Position numbers and translations under genes: made by a program. DNA of 40,738 nt from Desulforapulum autotrophicum (GTDB taxonomy: Bacteria; Desulfobacterota; Desulfobacteria; Desulfobacterales; Desulfolunaceae): positions 14,605 through 55,342 of the forward strand of contig DYJE01000033.1 of assembly GCA_020723285.1 (NCBI GenBank). Direction: 5' to 3'. The notes under the pieces were generated by a model, which was given only the letters and a program-made list of their open reading frames with translations, was not told the origin of the DNA and made no database searches. The stretch's first letter is position 1. The number at the start of each line of letters is the position of its first letter. Shown here one piece after another: positions 24,553-33,720 of this stretch.

Positions 24553-26307
24553 ATGAAAATGCTCAAGTGTATCAAATCGTGTGTGACAGTACCGGCCATC
24601 CTGGTTTTGTTCGTTTTCGGAGCAGAATCCATGGCATGCGACATTGCTGTCGTTTCATCAAAAGCATCGTCAACAGGCCGCCCCCTGATCTGGAAAAGCC
24701 GGGACAACAGCCTGAGCTGGGAACAGGAAGTGGCCAGCTATAACCGTGACAGCAACTCGGATAACAAGGCGGCCGGCGGAAGTGTCAGAGTCATTGACCG
24801 TACACGCGGTTCAGCGGCACAGTCCGGGGGCGTCAATGAAGCGGGATTCGCCATCACCAACACCACGGTTTACCAGGAAAGCCCCATTCATGAATATCTG
24901 GCAAGCGCGAACCTCAATCTGATGTCCAATGCTCTCAAACGTTGCACCACAGTCGCTGAATTCGACACCTATATTGCAGGATGGCATCTTGAAGGATCCA
25001 ACCAGACCCGAATTCTCAGTGGCAACTTCGTGGTCATCGACGCCAAAGGCGGTGCCGCCCTCTACGAACTCACCACCGGTGAAACCCAGACCGATATCTA
25101 TGCTTACGGCGGCCGGGTCAAAGTCCATAAAATCGACGCCAACACAGGTTTTGTGACCAACGAAGACGGCACTCTTATCGGGAATGACGGTGAAATCGGG
25201 TATATCACCGACTATGTGGCCCATTCATCCGTTCAGATCATGGGCCTTGACAGAGTGGTGACCCTCAAAGGATATCGATTTTCAAATGACAAAAAAACCC
25301 TCCTTAACAGCGCCGGTCAGATCATCGATAACGGCAATAATTTCTGCGGAATTGTAAACCGGACCAATTCAAGTTTCTGGGTGGCCCTGAACGACGATAC
25401 GCCCCGTGAAGACCGAGCATTTGACCTGATGCTGGAACTGAAAGCTCAAGGCCGACTCAACCACAGGACCGTTCAACAGATCGTGGCAAAAGACATTGAA
25501 ATTGATGAATATCATCTCGAAACATATCCCAGCCTTTCCAATCTTGATCCGGGGACAGCCACAGAACGCAGCACGTTCCACACCATCAGCCGCTACTGCA
25601 CCAACCTCGCTTTCGTGGTGGACGGCGTGCCCGCGGGCGGCAACGCCAAACTGGCCTCCATCTGGGTCAACCTCGGCGAGCCATCCGTTGGAGCGGCCAC
25701 ACCGTTTTTCCCTGCGGCCAACAGTGTTTCAACCTATGCATATGCCGACACATCCTTTTTAGGATTGACCCTTGATCTATTTCCCCAGGGTTTTCTGAAC
25801 CAGGCCATTCACGATAAAAAAGCCACGCTTTACGATGCGAGCAACGTCAATATCCTTGCCATGCTTCCTCCTCTGGACATCTCCGCGGAACTTCTCCTCA
25901 GCCTTCTTCAGGTCAACTGGCTGTTCAGTACCGGTGAAGAAAACTGGAGTTCCTTTGAAGGAGAACTGTCCGAATGGCATACCCTCTGGTTAGCCAACAT
26001 GGCAGCCAACGATGAATCGGATAAAACCGTGAACATGCCTTTGCTTCTTTCCATCCAGTCTTGGGCACTGCCCCTTGAAAACATCGTCTTCGATAAAACC
26101 GAAGCCTACATGAATTCACTCCGCCAGGATTCGTCCCGGATAACAGAAAGCAACCTGAAGAAGTTTTCGGACTATTCCGCTGAATTCCTGTATCTGAATT
26201 ACAAGAACAGTTCAGCAAGCTACAAGTCCTGGGACTTCGTCAATCCATGGTCAACGACCACGTCCACATCGACCAGCTTTTTTAAGAAAATTTTCTGGTG
26301 GTTATAA
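24553..26307 (+). CDS. Secreted Ntn-hydrolase-like protein (C45/C69/choloylglycine-hydrolase type)
   Basis: The 584 residues start with a signal peptide (KSCVTVPAILVLFVFGAES). After it comes MACDIAVVSSKASSTGRPLI then WKSRDNS. This resembles the N-terminal nucleophile region of Ntn amide hydrolases, where a Cys exposed by cleavage starts the mature enzyme and a conserved Arg/Asp or Asn/Asp pair follows. Cleavage between Ala and Cys would expose that Cys. A later SGGVNEAGFAITNTTVYQES segment fits the same fold. The C-terminal 150 residues are helical and unrecognised. I start at the ATG at 24553 with its GGAGGAAGG site; a TTG at 24457 would add 32 residues with no ribosome site. It heads the plus-strand cluster. 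The family is plausible; the substrate is unknown, perhaps an amide made by the downstream enzymes. Confidence 0.6.
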   Translation: MKMLKCIKSCVTVPAILVLFVFGAESMACDIAVVSSKASSTGRPLIWKSRDNSLSWEQEVASYNRDSNSDNKAAGGSVRVIDRTRGSAAQSGGVNEAGFAITNTTVYQESPIHEYLASANLNLMSNALKRCTTVAEFDTYIAGWHLEGSNQTRILSGNFVVIDAKGGAALYELTTGETQTDIYAYGGRVKVHKIDANTGFVTNEDGTLIGNDGEIGYITDYVAHSSVQIMGLDRVVTLKGYRFSNDKKTLLNSAGQIIDNGNNFCGIVNRTNSSFWVALNDDTPREDRAFDLMLELKAQGRLNHRTVQQIVAKDIEIDEYHLETYPSLSNLDPGTATERSTFHTISRYCTNLAFVVDGVPAGGNAKLASIWVNLGEPSVGAATPFFPAANSVSTYAYADTSFLGLTLDLFPQGFLNQAIHDKKATLYDASNVNILAMLPPLDISAELLLSLLQVNWLFSTGEENWSSFEGELSEWHTLWLANMAANDESDKTVNMPLLLSIQSWALPLENIVFDKTEAYMNSLRQDSSRITESNLKKFSDYSAEFLYLNYKNSSASYKSWDFVNPWSTTTSTSTSFFKKIFWWL

Positions 26308-26350
26308 ACAACAACATCGGGGGACGATTGTTGGGGGAAAGAGGTGAACC

Positions 26351-27145
26351 ATGTCAGAACTGTCGGTCAAGTTTTACTCGAGGTATGAGATTTCTTTTCA
26401 GGATCTTGAAGAGATGCATTCCATTTTTAAAAAATATTATCGTAACACGGAAATGAAAACCTTCAAGAATGACCTGGACAAAAAGAACGGCGCTTTCATC
26501 CTGAGAAAGAAAAGCACCGGAGAAATTGTGGGTTTCAGCACACTGCTTGAAATGAAAATGAACATCAACGGCAAAAAGGTATGCGGTGTTTTCAGCGGCG
26601 ATACCATAGTCGAAGAAGAATACTGGGGTAAAAATCCATTGAACTCCGCCTTTGTCTGGTACTATCTGAAAAAACTTTTCACCAATCCATTCAGACCCGT
26701 ATACTGGTTTCTCATTTCGAAAGGATACAAAACATATCTGCTCCTCACCAACAACTTCCTGAGTTATTATCCGTGCTACAAGAAAGAGAACAAGCAGCTT
26801 GAAGACATCATGAAAGGATACTGCAACTATCTGTTCCCCGAGTATTTCAATGAAAAGAAAAAGATTCTCGATTTCGGCAAGGGATCACAGTCTTTAAAAG
26901 GGGGCGTGGCGGAAATCACAGCAGAGATGTGTTCGAAGTATCCCAAAATCGCCTTCTTCAACGAAAGGAACCCCACCTGGGACAGAGGAACGGAGCTGCC
27001 GTGCGTGGGTAAAATGACCTGGGGCACCATACTTCACAGGATATTCGTCAAACCTGTTGCCAGAAGTATGGGCCGACTGTCCGCGTTTCTTTTCCCGGTC
27101 AAGGAGGGCCAAAGGATTTCATCACGGCGGAAGGTCATGCCCTGA
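26351..27145 (+). CDS. GNAT-like acyltransferase-fold protein, unassigned
   Basis: This 264-residue cytoplasmic protein follows the Ntn-hydrolase-like gene by 43 nt with a GAGGTGA ribosome site. The N-terminal half looks like an acyltransferase (GNAT) fold: FQDLEEMHSIFKKYYRNTEM, then AFILRKKSTGEIVGFSTLLE and VCGVFSGDTIVEEEYWGKNP, a strand pattern seen in GNAT proteins. No canonical acetyl-CoA loop (Q/RxxGxG/A) is visible, which leaves the assignment weak. The C-terminal part (KGYKTYLLLTNNFLSYYPCY and on) resembles the end of acyl-CoA or acyl-ACP N-acyltransferases in pattern only. A role in acylating an amine would fit the cluster, but that is inference. Confidence 0.5.
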   Translation: MSELSVKFYSRYEISFQDLEEMHSIFKKYYRNTEMKTFKNDLDKKNGAFILRKKSTGEIVGFSTLLEMKMNINGKKVCGVFSGDTIVEEEYWGKNPLNSAFVWYYLKKLFTNPFRPVYWFLISKGYKTYLLLTNNFLSYYPCYKKENKQLEDIMKGYCNYLFPEYFNEKKKILDFGKGSQSLKGGVAEITAEMCSKYPKIAFFNERNPTWDRGTELPCVGKMTWGTILHRIFVKPVARSMGRLSAFLFPVKEGQRISSRRKVMP

Positions 27146-27299
27146 CCGATGATGAATTCCCGTGGCGATAACCATGAGCGAAAAAACACTTGTACATTGC
27201 AGATCGAATACATGGGCTTCGTTCATTCAGAGTCGTTTACATGATGAGACGCACCCCGCTTGACTGTCATCTCGTAAACGGCCGGTAACAAAGTCATAG

Positions 27300-27327
27300 G
27301 AGCCCGTCGAACATTATGGACGGGCTC
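27300..27327 (+). terminator. Perfect 9-bp hairpin in the biosynthetic cluster
   Basis: Arms GAGCCCGTC (27300-27308) and GACGGGCTC (27319-27327) pair perfectly around a 10-nt loop and are followed by TTCTCATT rather than a clean T run. It lies in the 210-nt gap between the GNAT-like and GH3-like genes, about 30 nt before the latter. It could be a weak terminator, an attenuator, or a stabiliser that separates expression of the first two genes from the rest. Confidence 0.5.
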
Positions 27328-27355
27328 TTCTCATTATAAAAAGACAGGTTCCTCA

Positions 27356-29041
27356 ATGAAGAGCTTTCCAGTTAACACCTACGGGGCAGACACCCGGCTC
27401 GCCCTCAGACTGTTGTATGTTTTAAGCCGCAGAGGGTCGAATCAATTCGACGACGCTCTGCGTCATGTTGAAACATATCAGAAAAAAAAACTGGCCGCCC
27501 TTCTGAGATTGTTTGAACATTCCTATTCCGGCCAAAAATACGCGCTGAACAAAACAACACGGTATGAAGAGTTTTCTTCAAAGACCCCTGTCACCACTTA
27601 CAAAGATTGGGAAAATATCGTCGTCGCACAGAAAAGCGGCAACTCCCCCCAGCTCACGTCCCAGCGGTGTGAACGGTATCAGCCCACCAGCGGCTCTTCC
27701 TCCAAAATGAAATGGATCCCTTATACACCGGCGTTTCTATCGGAACTGGATCAGGCCATCTCCCCGCTTCTTGTGGACGCCTTCAGGTCATACCCCGGAA
27801 TGCTGAACGGCAAACACTACTGGTCCCTTTCATGGATACCCACCCATTTACGGACCACCATCGCCCCTGACGCCAACGACGACCTCAAACTCCTTCCCTG
27901 GTGGAAACGGCTGTTCATGAATCTTACCATGGCGGTTCCGACGGAAGTGTCCTACGCCTCGACCTCCGAAGGGTCCATGATCTCAAGCCTGGCTCACCTG
28001 CTGTCCTGCCGGAACCTGTCACTGATCTCTGTCTGGAGCCCAACGTTCGCCATCAACATGGTGGAACAGATCGGCCGGCACCGTCATGAGCTCGTGGACA
28101 TCCTGAAGTACGGAAGCTGGGGAGAACGAACCAGGGAATTGTTTCATATCCCCTGCCCCAGATCCCCTGAAACAGCAGAAATTCTCTCGTCATTCGGCCC
28201 TGAAATCGATGCCGACAACCTGACGAATCTGTGGCCCCAACTTTCTGTTGTCAGTTCCTGGGACACATCCTCGTCACGTATCTGGGCGGACGAACTGAAA
28301 AAACTGTTTCCTCAGGCATCATTCCTGGCCAAAGGTCTCTGGGCCACGGAAGGCGTGGTGACCATTCCCTACCAGGGCCTGTACCCTCTGGCCGTCACCA
28401 GCCATTTTTATGAATTTCTCGATCCGGAAACCGGAAAAATTTATCCGGCCTGGGACCTGAATGAAGGGCAGATCGTCAAACCGCTTCTCACCACAGGTTC
28501 GGGGTTCATTCGTTACGATCTGAACGACAGGGTCAGGGTCAGCGGTTTTCTCCACGCCTGTCCCTGTTTTGAATTCCTTGGAAGGATGGAAGGTGTCGAC
28601 ATGACCGGTGAAAAGCTCACGCCGGACATCGCGGCAGACGTCATTAAAAAAACGGGGCGTCACTTCAACCTCAAGGCCCTGACCCTCGTGGCCACTCCCG
28701 GCGTCTCCGGAAATGGAGAAAAGCCGAGGTACAACCTTCTCTGTGAGTCAGAAAAAAACGAACATCTTGAAAAGGAAGTGGGAGTCTACGCCGAAGGCCT
28801 GCTCGACGAGTCGTTCCATTACAAACTGGCCGCGGAAATCGGTCAACTGGATTCACTCCGGGTGATTTTTCACCCCGAGTGCCGGAAAGTCTATCAGAAA
28901 CGAAACGAAAACCGGGGAATGATTCTTGGCGATATGAAAATCGAACCTCTGGCACTTTGGACCGAAAACGACATGGCGTTCATGAAAATCCTGCTATCAG
29001 ATCCCCATACCAACCCAAACAGCCACATGAAAGGAGATTGA
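27356..29041 (+). CDS. GH3-family acyl-acid-amido synthetase-like protein
   Basis: The 561 residues carry the GH3 signatures in order. An ATP-binding loop TSGSSSKMKWIPYTP lies at 111-125. YASTSEG comes near 200. The second nucleotide motif in KGLWATEGVVTIPYQGLYPL is near 330. SGFIRYDLNDRVRVSGF near 385 carries the R-Y-x-x-x-D motif. A GRMEGVDMTGEKLTP hinge precedes the small C-terminal domain. GH3 enzymes adenylate a carboxylic acid and join it to an amino acid; bacterial members are mostly uncharacterised. The gene ends 1 nt before the next one, so it is co-translated with the PaaK-like proteins. Three different adenylating enzymes in a row suggest a pathway handling several acids, or an acid and its conjugate. 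Confidence 0.88.
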   Translation: MKSFPVNTYGADTRLALRLLYVLSRRGSNQFDDALRHVETYQKKKLAALLRLFEHSYSGQKYALNKTTRYEEFSSKTPVTTYKDWENIVVAQKSGNSPQLTSQRCERYQPTSGSSSKMKWIPYTPAFLSELDQAISPLLVDAFRSYPGMLNGKHYWSLSWIPTHLRTTIAPDANDDLKLLPWWKRLFMNLTMAVPTEVSYASTSEGSMISSLAHLLSCRNLSLISVWSPTFAINMVEQIGRHRHELVDILKYGSWGERTRELFHIPCPRSPETAEILSSFGPEIDADNLTNLWPQLSVVSSWDTSSSRIWADELKKLFPQASFLAKGLWATEGVVTIPYQGLYPLAVTSHFYEFLDPETGKIYPAWDLNEGQIVKPLLTTGSGFIRYDLNDRVRVSGFLHACPCFEFLGRMEGVDMTGEKLTPDIAADVIKKTGRHFNLKALTLVATPGVSGNGEKPRYNLLCESEKNEHLEKEVGVYAEGLLDESFHYKLAAEIGQLDSLRVIFHPECRKVYQKRNENRGMILGDMKIEPLALWTENDMAFMKILLSDPHTNPNSHMKGD

Positions 29042-29042
29042 T

Positions 29043-30320
29043 ATGTTCTGGGGTCATTTAGCCAACGCTTCCCTTGAAGTCCACTTCAATCAGTTCCTAA
29101 GCCCTTCAGCCATAAAGACTTCCGCTGAACGCAAGCTTGTCAGGGCCGTTCGCCATGCCGGGAAACATGTGCCGTATTACCGCGATCTGTTCAAAAAAGC
29201 CGGGATAGACGTCAGTGATTTCAAAGATCCTTCGGATCTGAAAAAGTTGCCGTTTCTCACCAAAGACCATGTCAGAAACGCTTATCCTCACGCCATCGTG
29301 GCCGATGGAACCGATATCGACGCCTGCCATTATTCCGCCACAACCGGCTCCACCGGCAGGTCTCTGCCGTTTATCTATTCTCCGAAAACCTTCGCGTTCT
29401 ACCTGGCCACCAACCTCCGGGTATACACCATGATCGGTTACCGCCCCTGGCACCGATGCTGCTACATCAAGTACACGGCCATGGATTCGGTGGCCATGGG
29501 ACCCTGGTTCAATTTTCATCACATCCCCTCCGTGGCCCCCATCGAAAAACAGATGGACATGCTCAGACACTACAGGCCGGATTTCATCGACGGTTACGCA
29601 TCGATTATTTACGAAATTTCCCGGCGCGTCACTGCATCGGATCTCAAAATCATCCGGCCGAAAATGATCCTCTGCAATTCGGAGATGAGCACGGTGCATC
29701 AAAGAAACGCCATTGCCGACGTGTTCAACTGCCCGGTGTACGACGAATACTCCACGGAAGAGACATGGATGGTGGCGTCACTGTGCAAGAACCAGAATTA
29801 CCATCTGTTCACGGACAACGTATGGGTAGAGTTCCTTGACTCCGACGGTCGGGAGGTGAAACCCGGTGAACCGGGTGAAATTGTGCTCACCACCCTCAAA
29901 AGCCCGGCCATGCCTTTCATCAGGTATCGAATCGGTGACATCGGTCGAATGTCCACACGCAGCTGTGACTGCGGCTCCCCTTTTCCGGTTCTCGAATCCT
30001 TCGAAGGCAGAGCGGACGATTCATTCATCCTGCCGGACGGGACTTACGTGTCATCTCTCAAAGTGCTCAACACGTTCACCATGTACATCAAGAAATACCT
30101 GCATCTCATGGAGGAATTCCGTGCTGTCCAGATGGAAAAAGACTGGCTGGATATCGAACTGGTCAAAGGGAAAGAATACAGCGACGCCCGTTTCAGCGAA
30201 GTGACCGGTTCACTTTCCACCCTATTGAAAAACCAGGTAAAAATCACCGTGACCCCTGTGGACGCTATTGATCTCAACGGGAAAATCAAACGCAAAGCCA
30301 TTGAATCACGGGTCAAATGA
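29043..30320 (+). CDS. PaaK/CapK-like adenylate-forming enzyme 1
   Basis: This 425-residue protein is of the phenylacetate-CoA-ligase-like (PaaK/CapK) group. The phosphate loop is SATTGSTGRSLPF (98-110). It continues with ILCNSEMSTVHQRNAIADVF, the adenine-site motif YDEYSTEETWMVASLC, GEIVLTTLKSPAMPFIRYRI and GDIGRM (the Y-R-x-G-D motif). A C-x-C-G segment (SCDCGSPFPVLESFEGRADD) is typical of the group. A Lys-rich end (NGKIKRKAI) holds the usual catalytic Lys position. It should make an acyl-AMP and possibly an acyl thioester. It begins 1 nt after the GH3 stop. It is paralogous to the next gene, but its loop sequence differs, so the two probably take different acids or partners. Confidence 0.87.
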   Translation: MFWGHLANASLEVHFNQFLSPSAIKTSAERKLVRAVRHAGKHVPYYRDLFKKAGIDVSDFKDPSDLKKLPFLTKDHVRNAYPHAIVADGTDIDACHYSATTGSTGRSLPFIYSPKTFAFYLATNLRVYTMIGYRPWHRCCYIKYTAMDSVAMGPWFNFHHIPSVAPIEKQMDMLRHYRPDFIDGYASIIYEISRRVTASDLKIIRPKMILCNSEMSTVHQRNAIADVFNCPVYDEYSTEETWMVASLCKNQNYHLFTDNVWVEFLDSDGREVKPGEPGEIVLTTLKSPAMPFIRYRIGDIGRMSTRSCDCGSPFPVLESFEGRADDSFILPDGTYVSSLKVLNTFTMYIKKYLHLMEEFRAVQMEKDWLDIELVKGKEYSDARFSEVTGSLSTLLKNQVKITVTPVDAIDLNGKIKRKAIESRVK

Positions 30321-30357
30321 CACACATATTAAACATCCGAAACCCGAGTGAAAGACT

Positions 30358-31641
30358 ATGATTTCAACAAAAATGAAAAAACTGTACGAGGTAAAAGCCT
30401 GCAGTAAAATGAGTCCCGAAAAACTGGCTGAATTCCGGGACCTGCGACTGCACCGGATGATCCGTCACGCTTATAAAACCACGCCGTTTTACAAAAATCT
30501 CATGGATCAGGCCAAGGTGAAGCCTGCGGACATAAGGACGGAAAAAGACCTTCTTAAACTTCCTCCGGTCACAAAAACAGACATCCAGGAAAATTACGAT
30601 TCCATCGTCTCCAGCGCCTTCAAGGAAGAAGACTGTTTAGTCCGGACCACATCCGGGTCATCAGGTAAGATGCTCCGGGTCCTGTGGGAAACCGACAGTT
30701 TCTGGAACAGGCTGGCCATGTATTACCGCTGTCTGTCCATGATCGGGTATTCTCCGTTTAAAAAACTGCTGTATTTTCTCCCTGTTCCTGAAAAATCAGG
30801 TTTCACCTTCGGCCTGTTCCGGCAGATGGGTCTTGAACCCAAAACCCCGTTTGAGGAAATCAGAAAGCACCTGCTCTCATTCAAACCCGACATCCTGGCG
30901 ATTTATCCTTCATACGCCCTGGATCTGTCCAACTTCCTTTCACGGGACGACATCAAAAAAATAGGGATCGAGGCCATATCCCTCAATTCGGAAATGATAC
31001 TTCCCCATGACCGGGCCGACATCGAGCGAAAATTCAACTGCAAGGCCTACGATGAATACTCGTCCGTGGAAATGGGATTTATCGCCAGCATGTGCCGCAA
31101 ACGAAAAAACCATGTGTTCACGGACAACGTGATTCTGGAAATCCTGGATGATGACGGTCATCCTGTGAGGCCTGGAGAACGCGGTGAAATCGTCTTGACG
31201 TCCCTCACCAATTATGCCATGCCATTTATTCGTTACAGGATCGGAGATTACTCCCACTTTCCGGGAAACAGCCTCTGTTCCTGTGGGCTTCCCTTCCCGG
31301 TGATCGGCCCCATCGAAGGCCGGAAAGACGATTCGTTCACCCTTTTGGGTGGAACCAAGATTCCGGCATGGAAAATCTACGAAGCCGTGGAACGGCCTCT
31401 GGAAGAATTCGGTATGGACAAACTGGTGCTGACGGATTTTTACATGGTGCAGAAAAAACAGGATCTCGCAGATTTTTTTTATGTCAAGGGGCCAGATTTT
31501 TCGGACAGTTATCTCACCATGCTTCACCAGGGCCTTGACAATCTGTTCGGCCATCACCTGAAAGTCAACGTGGCGGAAACAGACAACATCGATCGGGTGA
31601 AAACCGTCAAACGCAAATATATCCACAGGGAAGTGGCCTGA
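30358..31641 (+). CDS. PaaK/CapK-like adenylate-forming enzyme 2
   Basis: The 427 residues share the layout of the preceding protein: a phosphate loop RTTSGSSGKMLRVLW (96-110), ISLNSEMILPHDRADIERKF, YDEYSSVEMGFIASMCRKRK, GEIVLTSLTNYAMPFIRYRI then GDYSHF, a CSCGLPFPVIGPIEGRKDDS segment, and a basic end (VKTVKRKYI). The loop lacks the T-G-S-T-G of the neighbour, having T-S-G-S-S-G instead, nearer the classical PaaK form. Residues 340-410 are the mobile C-terminal lid. Start: ATG 37 nt after the previous stop. It is probably a duplicate that has diverged in substrate. What it activates cannot be said from the sequence. Confidence 0.87.
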   Translation: MISTKMKKLYEVKACSKMSPEKLAEFRDLRLHRMIRHAYKTTPFYKNLMDQAKVKPADIRTEKDLLKLPPVTKTDIQENYDSIVSSAFKEEDCLVRTTSGSSGKMLRVLWETDSFWNRLAMYYRCLSMIGYSPFKKLLYFLPVPEKSGFTFGLFRQMGLEPKTPFEEIRKHLLSFKPDILAIYPSYALDLSNFLSRDDIKKIGIEAISLNSEMILPHDRADIERKFNCKAYDEYSSVEMGFIASMCRKRKNHVFTDNVILEILDDDGHPVRPGERGEIVLTSLTNYAMPFIRYRIGDYSHFPGNSLCSCGLPFPVIGPIEGRKDDSFTLLGGTKIPAWKIYEAVERPLEEFGMDKLVLTDFYMVQKKQDLADFFYVKGPDFSDSYLTMLHQGLDNLFGHHLKVNVAETDNIDRVKTVKRKYIHREVA

Positions 31642-31655
31642 GGGAAACGTGCTAC

Positions 31656-32612
31656 ATGAAATCCGAACCCGTGAGAATCAACCGATTTTACACCACCCTT
31701 AAATGGCTGGTTGCGGCAGGTGTTCTCGCCTGGCTCTTCCATCAGTCGGACAAGGACAGGCTTCTTGCCGCCATGGCGTCGGCCCGTCTTGAAATATACC
31801 TGCCCCTTGCGGTCTTTTTCGTGGTTCTCTGGTTTCTCATTGAATCCCAGAATCTGGCATTCCTGTTCAACATGTTCGGGCACAACGTCACATTCAGGGA
31901 AATGAGGTTCATCCGTGGGGCCAGCTACATGCTGATGATCATCAACTACAATCTGGGCCTTGGGGCCATCGCCTGGTATCTGAAACGACGCAACGGCATT
32001 TCTCTGAGCCGTGCAGGAAGCGTCATGTTTTTCTACTATTTTGTGGAAAGTGTGGGCATCACCTTCTTTGCCATGATCGGCTGCCTTCCGATATACCATG
32101 GTTCCCCGTCAGTTTACGGTAAAATCATCGGTATTGCCTTTCTGATGTTCGCCACTTACATCATCCTGTTTTTCATGGTCCGTCTTCTTCCAGACATTGG
32201 AATGTTCACCCACTTCCGCAAAAACACGCTTCTTGGGACCTTTTATGAAGCGACGTTTTCAGGGTATTTCAAGCTGTCCGGGCTTCGTGCTCTGTACTTC
32301 GCATCGTTCGTCTTTTTTTTTCATTTCGGCCTCCGGAGCTTCGGGGTTCATGTCCCCCTGTTGTCCCTCGTCGGACTTGTTCCGATCATTTTTTTTATCG
32401 GCAACATTCCGGTAACCCCCTTCGGCATCGGAACGATTCAGGCCGCCATGCTTTTTTTCTTCAAGGGTTACGGACCGGAGGAGAACATTCTTTCTTTCAG
32501 CGTGGTTTATTCGGCCACCCTTCTTTTCCTGAGAGCCCCCATCGGCCTCCTCTACATGCGTGAAACAAACACCCACCTCTCGGACATCCGGTCCCTGGAA
32601 GCGGAGGCGTGA
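31656..32612 (+). CDS. LPG-synthase-TM/UPF0104-like membrane protein
   Basis: A 318-residue integral membrane protein with about eight hydrophobic spans, such as WLVAAGVLAWLFHQ, LAVFFVVLWFLIESQ, GSVMFFYYFVESVGITFFAM and AFLMFATYIILFFMV. Near the end, GNIPVTPFGIGTIQAAMLFF matches the P-x-x-P-x-G-x-G-x-x-x-A pattern of the flippase-like UPF0104 (AglD/MprF-N-terminal) family. Members are linked to lipid or polyprenol-linked substrate transfer or flipping. The gene starts 14 nt after the second PaaK-like gene and the adaptor gene follows, so its place between the synthesis and export genes suggests moving an intermediate or product across the inner membrane. Confidence 0.75.
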   Translation: MKSEPVRINRFYTTLKWLVAAGVLAWLFHQSDKDRLLAAMASARLEIYLPLAVFFVVLWFLIESQNLAFLFNMFGHNVTFREMRFIRGASYMLMIINYNLGLGAIAWYLKRRNGISLSRAGSVMFFYYFVESVGITFFAMIGCLPIYHGSPSVYGKIIGIAFLMFATYIILFFMVRLLPDIGMFTHFRKNTLLGTFYEATFSGYFKLSGLRALYFASFVFFFHFGLRSFGVHVPLLSLVGLVPIIFFIGNIPVTPFGIGTIQAAMLFFFKGYGPEENILSFSVVYSATLLFLRAPIGLLYMRETNTHLSDIRSLEAEA

Positions 32613-32678
32613 TTTTTTTCACGGATCATGATCATGAAACACTGTGCCATACACCGAAACACCATACCTGGAGACGTC

Positions 32679-33698
32679 ATGAAAAACGCCTTAACGTTCT
32701 GCGTTCTGTTTTGCACCTTTCTATTTTGTGCCACCCCCCAGGCGCAAGCGGAATTCACGGTCACTTCCGCTAAAAAAGACCAAGTGATGACCGGCTACAC
32801 GCGCCCGTCACGCTCCGTGGTCCTCACCGCCGAAGTGGCCGGCAAGGTCATCCGCGTCAACTACAAGACAGGTGAAGCCACAGCAGACCGGCCCATCGTT
32901 GAAATCGACAGCACCTTCGTGGCATTGTCCCTGGAAAACAGCCAGCTTCAGCTTAAGCAGATCCAAAGCAAAATCAAGAGCATGGAATCCCAGGTCGATT
33001 TTCTTCGAAGCGCCCATGAGCGGGTGAGCGAACTCCGCAAAAGCCAGAACGTCAGCGAGGTGAAATTCGACGAATCAGCCAACAACCTCACCCAGGCTGT
33101 AAACGAACTGGACGCCCTGAAACTTGAAAAAGAACGCCTGCGCATCGCCCACAAACAACTGAAAGAACAGCTTGCCAGACACCGGATTTACGGCTTCAGG
33201 GGAGGTGTGATTACCGGCCTTCCCGTGGAGGCCGGTGAGGCGGTTCAGCCGGGATCTCCCGTTGCGGAAGTGTCGGACTACGGCACCCTGGTGGTCCCTC
33301 TGGCCGTGAGCAACGAGGAACTGAGCGCCTTCAGAAATCTCCCCGCCCTGTTCGATGCCACCCTTGACGGCATTCCCGTCAAAGCCAGAATCAACTTCGT
33401 GAACCCCCGTTTCGACGAAAAAACCCGAAAGCTCCAGATGGAAATCGCCATCCGCGAGTTCAGCGGACTCCGCCGCGGGGGCCTCAAGTTCCAGACACAC
33501 CTCAACGTTTCGACCGACGGGGTTCTCATTCCCCGCCAGGCCGTCAAAAACAGGTTTGGTAATCCCTCCGTCACACTGAAAGCGACACGTGAGACTGTCC
33601 CGGTCATGATTCTGGGCGAGACAGGAAACAACCTGATCGTTGCGGAAACCAAAAAAGTCAGACCCGGCGTCATTCTCATTCAGGCTCAAAACCCTTGA
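32679..33698 (+). CDS. RND efflux periplasmic adaptor (membrane fusion protein)
   Basis: The 339 residues begin with a cleavable signal peptide (NALTFCVLFCTFLFCATPQA then QA|EF). A lipoyl-type half (VVLTAEVAGKVIRVNYKTGE) precedes a long helical hairpin (about 80-155, QLQLKQIQSKIKSMESQVDF onward), and the second lipoyl half follows (IYGFRGGVITGLPVEAGEAV). Beta-barrel segments come after it (LVVPLAVSNEELSAF). This is the normal order for HlyD/AcrA-type adaptors. I choose the ATG at 32679 because of its GGAG site at 5 nt; the upstream ATG at 32628 would add 17 residues ahead of the signal peptide. It links the RND pump encoded next to an outer-membrane channel, which is not encoded in this window. 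Confidence 0.88.
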   Translation: MKNALTFCVLFCTFLFCATPQAQAEFTVTSAKKDQVMTGYTRPSRSVVLTAEVAGKVIRVNYKTGEATADRPIVEIDSTFVALSLENSQLQLKQIQSKIKSMESQVDFLRSAHERVSELRKSQNVSEVKFDESANNLTQAVNELDALKLEKERLRIAHKQLKEQLARHRIYGFRGGVITGLPVEAGEAVQPGSPVAEVSDYGTLVVPLAVSNEELSAFRNLPALFDATLDGIPVKARINFVNPRFDEKTRKLQMEIAIREFSGLRRGGLKFQTHLNVSTDGVLIPRQAVKNRFGNPSVTLKATRETVPVMILGETGNNLIVAETKKVRPGVILIQAQNP

Positions 33699-33720
33699 TA
33701 CGAAAGGTTCGTGAATCTCG

